From Omphiscola glabra (Eukaryota > Mollusca > Gastropoda > Lymnaeidae), in assembly GCA_964017045.1 (NCBI GenBank), contig OZ024807.1:16543941-16607940 (forward strand): 64,000 bases of DNA, written 5' to 3'. Below are positions 34,295 through 47,393 of this stretch, in pieces. Each line of letters starts with the position of its first letter. Position 1 is the first letter of the stretch. The position numbers and the translations under genes are program-made. The notes under the pieces were generated by a model, which was not told the DNA's origin, searched no databases, and saw nothing but the letters and a program-made list of their open reading frames with translations.

Positions 34295-34765
34295 TACAGC
34301 ACTGTTTACACTGTATTTAATATTAACACTACGCTGTTAACACTATATTTGCATTACGTTGTGATCGCTAAATTTACAATATGTCGTTAACGTCATATTT
34401 TACTACGCTGTTAACACTATATTTACATTACTCACATAACATTATATTGACACTATGCTATTGACACTATGCTGTTAACACTATATTTACATTACTCACA
34501 TAACATTATATTGACACTATGCTGTTAACACTATATTTACATTACTCACATAACATTATATTGACACTATGCTGTTAACACTATATTTACATTACTCACA
34601 TAACATTATATTGACACTATGCTGTTAACACTATATTTACATTACTCACATAACATTATATTGACACTATGCTGTTAACACTATATTTACATTACTCACA
34701 TAACATTATATTGACACTATGCTGTTAACACTATATTTACACTTTTCTGTTAACACTATATATAC
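34295..34765. repeat. 50-bp minisatellite, about 6 regular copies plus diverged monomers
   Basis: The unit has ATGCTGTTAACACTATATTT then ACATTACTCACATAAC. Regular period 50 from about 34425 (34471 to 34521). The 5' flank has shorter diverged pieces of the same motif, which probably gave rise to the 50-bp unit. Confidence 0.9.
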
Positions 34766-35454
34766 ACTACGCTGATACTATTATTCCCTCTCCCAATACT
34801 TGATTAAAATCACCCATAATTCAATGCAACGTGGAGTCAAATCGCTTAAAACTGCCTTGAGTATTGAAAGCTGAACAAGTTCCAAGAAAGTGCTAAAAAT
34901 AGCCAACCCGGCTGCCCAAAATAGCAGGAAGCATACATCAATACACACCAATAACAGAACCAGAGTGCCCTTTCTCCTATCCCTCGCCGAGACCCCCCCC
35001 CCTTTTTCATCCCCATCCTGTCATCGATTGCCTCAATCTGGGACGACCAAAAACAAGCAGACCCTTAACTGTAGCACCAAAAAAAAGGAGGGGGATGGGG
35101 GAAGCTCAGGCTCCAGATCTACGTCTTGGACCGTCTACCGGCTTATGAGAGATTACTGTTCACCGTCCATGGGCGGATCCCAACATAAACGTCATGTGAA
35201 GCAGAATAACATGTCGTGGTCCACTTCCAGGATACAACAAAACAGACGTGTGGCATTTCATCTTTCCATAACAGCCGGCAAAATTTTCAGTGCCACATTA
35301 TCTAGAAGTTTTCTCTCGAAAAGTCTACAGATTAGCTTGTCATTTATTTAAAGGGGTGTATATAAAATAGCAATCAATAACTGCGTCAAGGTCATATTAA
35401 AGGAAGGTCATTAAGGTTGTTATAGCGTTAAAACAAAATAAAATATTCCCTCTT
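34766..35454. other. unique spacer with a 153-codon plus frame
   Basis: The frame at 34890-35351 starts MLKIANPAAQ and is rich in S, T, K and R. It is the longest plus-strand frame outside arrays but crosses a C-rich and an A-rich tract and has no recognisable domain. I cannot call it a gene. Confidence 0.2.
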
Positions 35455-35991
35455 TTAAAAGTCTTAGAGTAGAGTTTTCTTATCCAAATAATGATAAACA
35501 CATTCCAATAATTCTACAAGTCTTAGAGTAGAGTTTTCTTATCCAAATAATGATAAACACATTCCAATAATTCTACAAGTCTTAAAGTAGAGTTTTCTTA
35601 TCCAAGAAATGATAAACACATTCCAATAATTCTACAAGTCTTAGAGTAGAGTTTTCTTATCCAAATAATGATAAACACATTCCAATAATTCTACAAGTCT
35701 TAAAGTAGAGTTTTCTTATCCAAGAAATGATAAACACATTCCAATAACTCTACAAGTCTTGTAGTAGAGTTTTCTTATCCAAGAAATGATAAACACATTC
35801 CAATAACTCTACAAGTCTTGTAGTAGAGTTTTCTTATCCAAGAAATGATAAACACATTCCAATAACTCTACAAGTCTTGTAGTAGAGTTTTCTTATCCAA
35901 GAAATGATAAACACATTCCAATAACTCTACAAGTCTTGTAGTAGAGTTTTCTTATACCAATAATGATAAACACATAGCAATAATTCTACAT
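35455..35991. repeat. 59-bp minisatellite, about 9 copies
   Basis: The unit has AAGTCTTAGAGTAGAGTTTT then CTTATCCAAATAATGATAAA. Period 59 (35461 to 35520). 5' copies have TTAGAG or TTAAAG and 3' copies have TTGTAG, so a gradient of variants runs along the array. Confidence 0.95.
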
Positions 35992-38900
35992 TTAAAGATT
36001 GAATGAATCAACTTCTATGATTTAATATTGAATGAATCAACTTCTATGATTTAATATTGAATGAATCAACTTCTACGATTTAATATTGAATGAATCAACT
36101 TCTACGATTTAATATTGAATGAATCAACTTCTACGATTTAATATTGAATGAATCAACTTCTACGATTTAATATTGAATGAATCAACTTCTACGATTTAAT
36201 ATTGAATGAATCAACTTCTATGATTTAATATTGAATGAATCAACTTCTATGATTTAATATTGAATGAATCAACTTCTACGATTTAATATTGAATGAATCA
36301 ACTTCTACGATTTAATATTGAATGAATCAACTTCTACGATTTAATATTGAATGAATCAACTTCTATGATTTAATATTGAATGAATCAACTTCTATGATTT
36401 AATATTGAATGAATCAACTTCTATGATTTAATATTGAATGAATCAACTTCTATGATTTAATATTGAATGAATCAACTTCTATGATTTAATATTGAATGAA
36501 TCAACTTCTATGATTTAAAGTTTGAGTGAATCAACTTCTATGATTTAATATTGAATGAATCAACTTCTATGATTTAAAGATTGAATGAATCAACTTCTAT
36601 GATTTAGAGATTGAATGAATCAACTTCTATGATTTAATATTGAATGAATCAACTTCTACGATTTAATATTGAATGAATCATCTTCTATGATTTAATATTG
36701 AATGAATCAACTTCTATGATTTAAAGTTTGAGTGAATCAACTTCTATGATTTAATATTGAATGAATCAACTTCTATGATTTAAAGATTGAATGAATCAAC
36801 TTCTATGATTTAAAGATTGAATGAATCAACTTCTATGATTTAAAGTTTGAGTGAATCAACTTCTATGATTTAATATTGAATGAATCAACTTCTATGATTT
36901 AAAGATTGAATGAATCAACTTCTATGATTTAAAGTTTGAGTGAATCAACTTCTATTATTTAAAGTTTGAGTGAATCAACTTCTTTGATTTAATATTGAAT
37001 GAATCAACTTCTATGATTTAAAGTTTGAGTGAATCAACTTCTATGATTTAAAGTTTGAGTGAATCAACTTCTATGATTTAATATTGAATGAATCAACTTC
37101 TATGATTTAAAGATTGAATGAATCATCTTCTATGATTTAAAGGCTGAGTGAATCAACTTCTATGATTTAATATTGAATGAATCAACTTCTATGATTTAAT
37201 ATTGAATGAATCAACTTCTATGATTTAGAGATTGAATGAATCAACTTCTATGATTTAAAGTTTGAGTGAATCAACTTCTATGATTTAATATTGAATGAAT
37301 CAACTTCTATGATTTAATATTGAATGAATCAACTTCTATGATTTAGAGATTGAATGAATCAACTTCTATGATTTAGAGATTGAATGAATCAACTTCTATG
37401 ATTTAATATTGAATGAATCAACTTCTATGATTTAGAGATTGAATGAATCAACTTCTATGATTTAATATTGAATGAATCAACTTCTATGATTTAGAGATTG
37501 AATGAATCAACTTCTATGATTTAATATTGAATGAATCAACTTCTATGATTTAATATTGAATGAATCAACTTCTATGATTTAATATTGAATGAATCAACTT
37601 CTATGATTTAATATTGAATGAATCAACTTCTATGATTTAAAGTTTGAGTGAATCAACTTCTATGATTTAATATTGAATGAATCAACTTCTATGATTTAAA
37701 GATTGAATGAATCAACTTCTATGATTTTGAGATTGAATGAATCAACTTCTATGATTTAATATTGAATGAATCAACTTCTACGATTTAATATTGAATGAAT
37801 CAACTTCTATGATTTAATATTGAATGAATCAACTTCTATGATTTAAAGTTTGAGTGAATCAACTTCTATGATTTAATATTGAATGAATCAACTTCTATGA
37901 TTTAAAAATTGAATGAATCAACTTCTATGATTTAAAGATTGAATGAATCAACTTCTATGATTTAAAGTTTGAGTGAATCAACTTCTATGATTTAATATTG
38001 AATGAATCAACTTCTATGATTTAAAGATTGAATGAATCAACTTCTATGATTTAAAGTTTGAGTGAATCAACTTCTATGATTTAAAGTTTGAGTGAATCAA
38101 CTTCTATGATTTAATATTGAATGAATCAACTTCTATGATTTAAAGTTTGAGTGAATCAACTTCTATGATTTAAAGATTGAATGAATCAACTTCTATGATT
38201 TAAAGTTTGAGTGAATCAACTTCTATGATTTAATATTGAATGAATCAACTTCTATGATTTAAAGATTGAATGAATCAACTTCTATGATTTAAAGTTTGAG
38301 TGAATCAACTTCTATTATTTAAAGTTTGAGTGAATCAACTTCTATGATTTAATATTGAATGAATCAACTTCTATGATTTAAAGTTTGAGTAAATCAACTT
38401 CTATGATTTAAAGTTTGAGTGAATCAACTTCTATGATTTAATATTGAATGAATCAACTTCTATGATTTAAAGATTGAATGAATCAACTTCTATGATTTAA
38501 AGTTTGAGTGAATCAACTTCTATGATTTAATATTGAATGAATCAACTTCTATGATTTAATATTGAATGAATCAACTTCTATGATTTAGAGATTGAATGAA
38601 TCAACTTCTATGATTTAATATTGAATGAATCAACTTCTATGATTTAATATTGAATGAATCAACTTCTATGATTTAGAGATTGAATGAATCAACTTCTATG
38701 ATTTAATATTGAATGAATCAACTTCTATGATTTAATATTGAATGAATCAACTTCTATGATTTAATATTGAATGAATCAACTTCTATGATTTAATATTGAA
38801 TGAATCAACTTCTATGATTTAAAGTTTGAGTGAATCAACTTCTATGATTTAATATTGAATGAATCAACTTCTATGATTTAAAGAATGAATGAATCATTTT

Positions 38901-39800
38901 CTATGATTTAGAGATTGAATGAATCAACTTCTATGATTTAATATTGAATGAATCAACTTCTATGATTTAATATTGAATGAATCAACTTCTATGATTTAAT
39001 ATCGAATGAATCAACATCTATGATTTAAAGTTTGAGTGAATCAACTTCTATGATTTAATATTGAATGAATCAACTTCTATGATTTAGAGATTGAATGAAT
39101 CAACTTCTATGATTTAAAGATTGAATGAATCAACTTCTATGATTTAAAGTTTGAGTGAATCAACTTCTATGATTTAATATTGAATGAATCAACTTCTATG
39201 ATTTAAAGATTGAATGAATCAACTTCTATGATTTAAAGTTTGAGTGAATCAACTTCTATGATTTAAAGTTTGAGTGAATCAACTTCTATGATTTAATATT
39301 GAATGAATCAACTTCTATGATTTAAAGTTTGAGTGAATCAACTTCTATGATTTAAATTTTGAGTGAATCAACTTCTATGATTTAATATTGAATGAATCAA
39401 CTTCTATGATTTAAAGATTGAATGAATCAACTTCTATGATTTAAAGTTTGAGTGAATCAACTTCTATGATTTAATATTGAATGAATCAACTTCTATGATT
39501 TAATATTGAATGAATCAACTTCTATGATTTAGAGATTGAATGAATCAACTTCTATGATTTAATATTGAATGAATCAACTTCTACGATTTAATATTGAATG
39601 AATCAACTTCTATGATTTAAAGTTTGAGTGAACCAACTTCTATGATTTAATATTGAATGAATCAACTTCTATGATTTAAAGATTGAATGAATCAACTTCT
39701 ATGATTTAAAGTTTGAGTGAATCAACTTCTATGATTTAATATTGAATGAATCAACTTCTATGATTTAAAGATTGAATGAATCAACTTCTATGATTTAAAG
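35992..39800. repeat. 29/30-bp satellite-scale array, about 130 copies
   Basis: Core GAATGAATCAACTTCTATGA. Four unit types differ at the junction: TTTAATATTGAAT (29 bp), TTTAAAGATTGAAT, TTTAAAGTTTGAGT and TTTAGAGATTGAAT (30 bp each). The 5' end is a pure run of the first type, partly with ACG for ATG. Further on, a fixed order of types recurs starting near 36720, 37843 and 39026, a higher-order period of about 1.1-1.2 kb. It begins directly after the 59-bp array. Every unit is AT-rich with TGAATCA. Confidence 0.95.
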
Positions 39801-40111
39801 ATCGAAAGTGTCGTAACACAGAGAAAACCATTGGCAGCTAGCTAAAACTATTTTATCAAACAACTTGTTTACGTGCCGCCCCTCCCACCCCCCCTCCACC
39901 CAAACTCACGTTTTCTGTCATGGCATGACAGATATTGCTTTTGGCTATCCGGAACCACAGTCGATACCAGTGCCATATGCGGTGGTGGAGCTGACAGAAA
40001 ACGACTCCAGCAAAGCGAACAACCACTGAGGTCGTATATCATCCCCCCCCCCTTTTTTTTTAAAAGATCAACTGAACGATGGCGTCACATACTTTGGTGT
40101 GCCTGTAGGCT
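39801..40111. other. short spacer between the two largest arrays
   Basis: About 310 bp of non-repeat sequence with C9 near 40045. It separates two otherwise unrelated arrays. No transposon ends seen. Confidence 0.5.
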
Positions 40112-43100
40112 ATCATCGTCCTGTAACATACTAGGCTATCATCGTCCTGTAACATACTAGGCTATCATCATCATGTAACATATTAGGCCATCATCGTCCT
40201 GTAACATACTAGGCCATCATCATCCTGTAACATACTAGGCTATGAACTTCATGTAACATACTAGGCTATTATCGTCCTGTAACATACTAAGTCATCATCG
40301 TCCTGTAACATACTAGGCTATCATCGTCCTGTAACATACTAGGCTATCATCGTCCTGTAACATACTAGGCTATCATCGTCCTGTAACATACTAGGCTATC
40401 ATCGTCCTGTAACATACTAGGCTATCATCGTCCTGTAACATACTAGGCTATCACCGTCCTGTAACATACTAGGCTATCATCTTCCTGTAACATACTAGGC
40501 TATCATCGTCCTGTAACATACTAGGCCATCATCGTCCTGTAACATACTAGGCTATCATCGTCCTGTAACATACTAAGCCATCATCGTCCTGTAACATACT
40601 AGGCTATCATCGTCCTGTAACATACTAGGCTATCATCATTCTCTAACATACTAGGTCATCATTGTCATGTAACATACTAGGCCATCATCGTCCTGTAACA
40701 TACTAGGCTATCATCATCCTGTAACATACTAGGCTATCACCGTCCTGTAACATACTAGGCTATCATCGTCCTGTAACATACTAGGCTATCATCGTCCTGT
40801 AACATACTAGGCTATCACCGTCCTGTAACATACTAGGCTATCATCGTCCTGTAACATACTAGGTCATCATTGTCATGTAACATACTAGGTCATCATCGTC
40901 CTGTAACATACTAGGCTATCACCGTCCTGTAACATACTAGGCTATCATCTTCCTGTAACATACTAGGCTATCATCGTCCTGTAACATACTAGGCCATCAT
41001 CGTCCTGTAACATACTAGGCTATCATCGTCCTGTAACATACTAAGCCATCATCGTCCTGTAACATACTAGGCTATCATCGTCCTGTAACATACTAAGCCA
41101 TCATCGTCCTGTAACATACTAGGCCATCATCGTCCTGTAACATACTAGGCTATCATCGTCCTGTAACATACTAAGCCATCATCGTCCTGTAACATACTAG
41201 GCTATCATCTTCCTGTAACATACTAGGCTATCATCGTCCTGTAACATACTAGGCCATCATCGTCCTGTAACATACTAGGCTATCATCGTCCTGTAACATA
41301 CTAGGCTATCATCGTCCTGTAACATACTAGGCTATCATCATCCTGTAACATACTAGGCTATCATCGTCCTGTAACATACTAAGTCATCATCGTCCTGTAA
41401 CATACTAGGCTATCATCGTCCTGTAACATACTAGGCTATCATCGTCCTGTAACATACTAGGCTATCATCGTCCTGTAACATACTAAGTCATCATCGTCCT
41501 GTAACATACTAGGCTATCATCGTCCTGTAACATACTAGGTCATCATTGTCATGTAACATACTAGGCTATCATCGTCCTGTAACATACTAGGCTATCATCG
41601 TCCTGTAACATACTAGGCTATCATCGTCCTGTAACATACTAGGCCATCATCGTCCTGTAACATACTAGGCTATCATTGTCATGTAACATACTAGGCCATC
41701 ATCGTCCTGTAACATACTAGGCTATCATCGTCCTGTAACATACTAGGTTATCATCGTCCTGTAACATACTAGGCCATCATCGTCCTGTAACATACTAGGC
41801 TATCATCGTCCTGTAACATACTAAGCCATCATCGTCCTGTAACATACTAGGCTATCATCGTCCTGTAACATACTAGGTCATCATCGTTCTGTAACATACT
41901 AGGCCATCATCGTCCTGTAACATACTAGGCTATCATCGTCCTGTAACATACTAGGTCATCATCGTCCTGTAACATACTAGGCTATCATCGTCCTGTAACA
42001 TACTAGGCTATCATCATTCTCTAACATACTAGGTCATCATCGTCCTGTAACATACTAGGCTATCATCGTCCTGTAACATACGAGGCTATCATCGTTCTCT
42101 AACATACTAGGTCATCATTGTCATGTAACATACTAGGCTATCATCGTCCTGTAACATACTAGGCTATCATCGTCCTGTAACATACTAGGCTATCATCGTC
42201 CTGTAACATACTAGGCTATCATCGTCCTGTAACATACTAGGCTATCATCGTCCTGTAACATACTAGGCTATCATCGTCCTGTAACATACTAGGCTATCAT
42301 CGTCCTGTAACATACTAGGCTATCATCGTCCTGTAACATACTAGGCTATCATCGTCCTGTAACATACTAGGCTATCATCGTCCTGTAACATACTAGGCTA
42401 TCATCGTCCTGTAACATACTAGGCTATCATCGTTCTCTAACATACTAGGTCATCATTGTCATGTAACATACTAGGCTATCATCGTCCTGTAACATACTAG
42501 GCTATCATCGTCCTGTAACATACTAGGCTATCATCGTCCTGTAACATACTAGGCTATCATCGTCCTGTAACATACTAGGCCATCATCGTCCTGTAACATA
42601 CTAGGCTATCATCGTCCTGTAACATACTAGGCCATCATCGTCCTGTAACATACTAAGCCATCATCGTCCTGTAACATACTAGGCTATCATCGTTCTGTAA
42701 CATACTAGGCCATCATCGTCCTGTAACATACTAAGCCATCATCGTCCTGTAATATACTAGGCTATCATCGTCCTGTAACATACTAGGCCATCATAGTCCT
42801 GTAACATACTAGGTCATCATCGTCCTGTAACATACTAGGCCATCATCGTCCTGTAACATACTAAGCCATCATCGTCCTGTAACATACTAGGCTATCATCG
42901 TCCTGTAACATACTAGGCCATCATCGTCATGTAACATACTAGGCCATCATCGTCCTGTAACATACTAAGCCATCATCATCCTGTAACATACTAGGCTATC
43001 ATCGTCCTGTAACATACTAGGCTATCATCGTCCTGTAACATACTAGGCTATCATCATTCTCTAACATACTAGGTCATCATTGTCATGTAACATACTAGGC

Positions 43101-43486
43101 TATCATCGTCCTGTAACATACTAAGCCATCATCGTCCTGTAACATACTAGGCTATCATCGTCCTGTAACATACTAGGCTATCATCGTTCTGTAACATACT
43201 AGGCCATCATCGTCCTGTAACATACTAAGCCATCATCGTCCTGTAACATACTAGGCTATCATCGTTCTGTAACATACTAGGCCATCATCGTCCTGTAACA
43301 TACTAAGCCATCATCGTCCTGTAACATACTAGGCTATCATCTTCCTGTAACATACTAGGCTATCATCGTCCTGTAACATACTAAGCCATCATCGTCCTGT
43401 AACATACTAGGCTATCATCGTCCTGTAACATACTAGGCTATCATCTTCCTGTAACATACTAGGTCATCATTGTCATGTAACATACT
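40112..43486. repeat. 26-bp satellite-scale array, about 129 copies
   Basis: The unit has TCATCGTCCTGTAACATACT then AGGCTA. Period 26 (40321 to 40347). Variant sites: GGCTA, GGCCA, AGCCA and GGTCA before TCAT, and CGTCCTG, CTTCCTG, CATTCTC and TGTCATG after. The pair CATTCTC or CGTTCTC followed by GGTCATCATTGTCATG travels together (about 40637, 42093, 42432, 43054), showing block duplication. Stops in all frames keep it free of long open frames. Confidence 0.95.
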
Positions 43487-43671
43487 GAACAAGTTTACTT
43501 CATCAATAGGACATCATGTAGTGACTCGATCACAATACCGAATGGTAACCAACATGTGCGGGGGGGGGGGGGGGGGAGTCAAATCCTTAATACGTGACCA
43601 TCATACACTTTTATTTCCACGAACATGTCTTCACCTGGTCGACGACATTTTAACGATATGTATTTCAGAGT

Positions 43672-43960
43672 AGCTCAATCTGAGGTTTCGCCAAGGTCGA
43701 TCTGAGGTTTCGCCAAGGTCGATCTGAGGTTACGCCAAGCTCGATCTGAGGTTTCGCCAAGGTCGATCTGAGGTTTCGCCAAGGTCGATCTGAGGTTTCG
43801 CCAAGGTCGATCTGAGGTTTCGCCAAGGTCAATCTGAGGTTTCGCCAAGGTCAATCTGAGGTTTCGCCAAGGTCAATCTGATGTTTCGCCAAGGTCAATC
43901 TGAGGTTTCGCCAAGGTCAATCTGAGGTTTCGCCAAGGTCAATCTGAGGTTTCGCCAAAG
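43672..43960. repeat. 22-bp minisatellite, about 13 copies, with nuclear-receptor monomer sites
   Basis: The unit has ATCTGAGGTTTCGCCAAGGT then CG or CA. The last six regular copies contain CCAAGGTCA (43823, 43845, 43867, 43889, 43911, 43933), matching the extended half-site YCAAGGTCA bound by FTZ-F1/SF-1/ERR-type receptors. Confidence 0.9.
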
Positions 43961-45005
43961 TTCGATGCATTAAAGTGTCTCCACATACTATATCTTGCGC
44001 ATCTATCTCCAGCTGTCTCCAAGTGTACGGGCAAAACTATTTCACATGAATTGGACGAAGTGCAAGCCGGTAGACAGAGTTCATTTTGAGTTAATTTTTT
44101 TTAAATAAAAGAGTTGCAAAAATTCCTATCCACCGAAGACCTTGTGCATGCATTGATAAAACTTAATAATACATTTTTTCCTGGAATAATGTATGTGGTA
44201 CATATTGTGTACATTATGCCATTTAAGATTTTTGTTAGTGCAGAGAGGGTAGTGTTTATGTCGAAAAATCAGTGTGTTTTGGGCAGCGATTCTAAAATAG
44301 TGGTCCGCGACCCTTGCGTTGCCGGTCTGAACAATATTAGTGAAAGAACTGGGGGGGGGGGGGGGAGTTACATGTCTGAGTCTCGTTTCTAAACAAACAT
44401 AATCAGTTAAGATTGTCATTGTCTGTAGTGTGAAATACGTTCCGTTGTACTAGTCAAGATGAGCCAGGGAGGCTGACGCTATGTGCCACCAGTCAAGATG
44501 TGCCAGGAAGGCTGACGCTATGTGCCAGCTGAAACATTTAAAACACGTGAAACCAGTCAATCAAACGACCATCCAAGCAGAGGCCAGAACATATTATTTA
44601 ATGAACACTTTTGGGCGTTAAAAGATTATGACCAACCGGCAACCCTCAGTAACGCATCTCTGGATGAAAAGGGATTCCAGATAATGGCTATTCACGTGTC
44701 ACACTGGCACGCAGAATGAGACACACTACCGTGTCGCAACACAGTTGGGGAGGCCTTTTGTCGATGAATCTGGTCATGAACAATGTGTATAATTTTATGG
44801 CAGTTGAACAAAGGATTTGACCTGCCACAACCACGGCATCACTAGAATCGTTTTGGATTCACGAACAAGCAGAATATCATGAGCTTGATGAAGTTGCCTA
44901 GAAATATCTTCACCGTTTTCCTTCAACTGACCTATGAGAAATAAACTTCTTATCTACAAGAAGTATTAAGACAAAGGGCAGGAACAGAATGGATATTCGT
45001 TCTCT
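43961..45005. other. unique region
   Basis: G15 at 44351-44365. A two-copy 41-bp repeat lies at 44452-44528 (GGCTGACGCTATGTGCCA at both). A 65-codon frame at 44522-44719 has no known motif. CAGCGATTCTAAAATAGTGG at 44284 vaguely resembles an hAT end but lacks a partner. Confidence 0.4.
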
Positions 45006-45215
45006 AAGTGGGTGTGGCCCTACATTTTATGTGGGTGTGGCCCTATAACCTCATATGGGTATGGCCCTATATCTCTTGTGTGTGTGTCCCTATAATCGCA
45101 TGTGGGTGTGGTCCTTTATCTCATGTGGGTGTGGCCCTATAATCTCATGTGGGTGTGGTCCTTTATCTCATGTGGGTGTGGCCCTATTATCGCATGTGGG
45201 TGTGGCCCTTTCTAC
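45006..45215. repeat. 24-bp minisatellite, about 9 copies
   Basis: Repeats of GTGGGTGTGGCCCTATAATC then TCAT, with CCTTTATC variants. Confidence 0.9.
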
Positions 45216-45422
45216 GACTGAGCCACTATTCAATTTTCTGGTCAATAAAAAAAACAACGCCCTCATTTCACAGTCAGCTCCACAAAGCCCTCATTTCAGA
45301 GTCAGCTCCACGACGCCCTCATTTCACAGTCAGCTCCACTGTTTTTGTCCAACATTTGTTTTGTATTCCCCGTCATAATTCCAGCTTAAGTTTTTATAAT
45401 GTGTACAAAGTAGACAACAGCA

Positions 45423-45602
45423 CAAATGGGAAACTGGGACACCGGTCCCTGGTGCAATGGGAAACTGGGACACCGGTCCCTGGTGCAATGGGAAACTGGG
45501 ACACCGGTCCCTGGTGCAATGGGAAACTGGGACACCGGTCTCTGGTGCAATGGGAAACTGGGACACCGGTCCCTGGTGCAATGGGAAACTGGGACACCGG
45601 TT
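45423..45602. repeat. 31-bp minisatellite, about 6 copies
   Basis: Repeats of AATGGGAAACTGGGACACCG then GTCCCTGGTGC. Only one substitution is seen (TCTCTGG), so the array is young or well homogenised. Confidence 0.95.
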
Positions 45603-46057
45603 CGCTTTAGGAGACGCTATCAAGAACATGGGTCTGAGAAGGCAATCAAGGGGGATCAACTCCCAGCACGTGAGTGGAATGGAATTGAAGTTTGAACAGA
45701 CGTGAATTTAAATATAGTTGTGTTTTTTTCTCCCTTAAATCCTAACTTTGCTCTCCTTCGGGGGAGTACTAAACCTGGTAGAGGGTAGGGGGGAGAAGTG
45801 TGGACCCGGGCATATTCTGGGCATTCACCCCGTGTAGGAGACTGGATAACTGAATGGATCGCCCCAAGGATTTAAGGTGTCGCCTAGTGATAGATGTCTA
45901 CCTACTTAATGGTGGGGCAAATACGGGTTGGTGGTGACAGGGAAATTGATGTATAAATAATGGATCACAAACCATGGATGACAAAGAAATGAGTTAAAAC
46001 TATGGGAACTAGATCAGTCTGAACAGACAGTCTGATAATCTAGTAGGGACTGAATGG
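45603..46057. other. unique spacer
   Basis: GC-richer at 45755-45840. A small imperfect hairpin, ACTAGAT...ATCTAGT, lies at 46009-46045 next to the SPIN-like copy. No gene seen. Confidence 0.4.
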
Positions 46058-46214
46058 CAGTTCTTCGTATTGTGGCGACCCCACAACCACAAATTTATTT
46101 TCGCTGCTACTTCATAGCTGTAGAGTATATGTGTTTTCCGATGGTCTGAGGCAACCCCTGTGGAAGGGTCGTTCGACCTCATAGGGGTCGCGACCCACAG
46201 GTTGAGAACCGATG
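46058..46214 (+). mobile_element. SPIN-like hAT element, copy 2, 5'-truncated
   Basis: Same orientation as copy 1. Starts within the element at CAGTTCTTCGTATTGTGGCG, continues CCACAACCACAAATTTATTT and GATGGTCTGAGGCAACCCCT, and ends GGTTGAGAACCGATG, the right inverted repeat. The left inverted repeat is missing or too diverged to see. Confidence 0.8.
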
Positions 46215-46279
46215 TACTAAAGTGTTGTTCAACTAAAGAAATCATGGGTTTCCCGTGTTCCCGTTGACACCAAGAAGAC

Positions 46280-46570
46280 AATGGTTCAGTACGAGCTGGC
46301 AGTCTTGTCAAGTAGACAATGATTCAGTATGAGATCGCAGTCTTGTCAAGCAGACAATGGTTCAGTACGAGATGGCAGTCTTGTCAAGTAGACAATGGTT
46401 CAGTACGAGCTGGCAGTCTTGTCAAGTAGACAATTGTTCAGTACGAGATGGCCGTCTTGTCAAGCAGACAATGGTTCAGTACGAGATGGCAGTCTTGTCA
46501 AGCAGACAATGGTTCAGCACGAGATGGCAGTTTCGTCAAGCAGACAATGGTTCAGTACGAGCTCGCAGTC
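46280..46570. repeat. 38-bp minisatellite, about 8 copies
   Basis: The unit has TTCAGTACGAGATGGCAGTC then TTGTCAAGCAGACAATGG. Period 38 (46285 to 46323). It starts about 65 bp after SPIN-like copy 2. Confidence 0.95.
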
Positions 46571-47107
46571 TTGTTGACTTTGAAATGATTTTAAGAGGAG
46601 TTCACTGTTTTGTTCCTATAAAACGCATTCATTTATGTGTGAATAGTTGACAGACATTAAGGAAGGACAGTGAGCTTCAAAAGTAACAACGGAAACTGCC
46701 GCATCTTGAACGCATACGTCAGTTTGTCAACGGGGCACAGCTCCGACCGCCACGTGTTCCCTGAGGTGTCACGGAAGATGTTTGGCAATTCTTTTGGAAA
46801 TGGGTCTATCCACCAGAGGGGGAAAAAAATCATAGTTAAGCACTATTCTTGCTTGTACGTAAAGGATTAAGTGATTGTGATGGGCGAGCCATTGTTTGAA
46901 AAAAAAAGTGTCAGAACAGTTCCAAGATAGATTTAATATGACTGCACCAAGTAACACAGTTATGGTGTCTAGTCTTAACGACAGTTCACCATTATGGCCA
47001 GTGTATTGTGTCAAACGAAGAGGAAGTCTGGTCGACCAGTCAATTTTTCGATAGTTCAAAGCATGCCCGTTTCTCCACGCATTTAGGAAATCAACGGGGG
47101 ACATCTT
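46571..47107. other. unique spacer
   Basis: A 111-codon minus frame (46769-47104) and a 66-codon plus frame overlap without recognisable motifs. Probably chance. Confidence 0.3.
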
Positions 47108-47393
47108 TCAAGAACATGTGTAGTTGTTCATACGGTTTACAGATCAAGAACATATGTAGATGCTCATACGGTTTACAGATCAAGAACATATGTAGTTGTT
47201 CATGCGGTTTACAGATCAAGAACATATGTAGATGCTCATACGGTTTACAGATCAAGAACATATGTAGTTGTTCATGCGGTTTACAGATCAAGAACATATG
47301 TAGATGCTCATACGGTTTACAGATCAAGAACATATGTAGTTGTTCATACGGTTTACAGATCAAGAACATATGTAGATATCCATACGGTTTACA
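47108..47393. repeat. 36-bp minisatellite, 8 copies in 72-bp dimers
   Basis: The unit has CGGTTTACAGATCAAGAACA then TATGTAG. Copies alternate TTGTTCATACGG / TTGTTCATGCGG with ATGCTCATACGG, so the true repeat is a 72-bp dimer. Open on both strands (plus: I-C-S-C-S-Y-G-L-Q-I-K-N). Confidence 0.95.

Noticed and set aside
34890..35351. 153-codon plus-strand frame as a gene
   Set aside because: Passes through C-rich and A-rich simple sequence, no domain; length is within chance over 64 kb of both strands.
44284..44330. Possible hAT left end (CAGCGATTCTAAAATAGTGG then TCCGCGACCC)
   Set aside because: Similar to ends seen in other animals, but no matching right end and no target duplication could be found.
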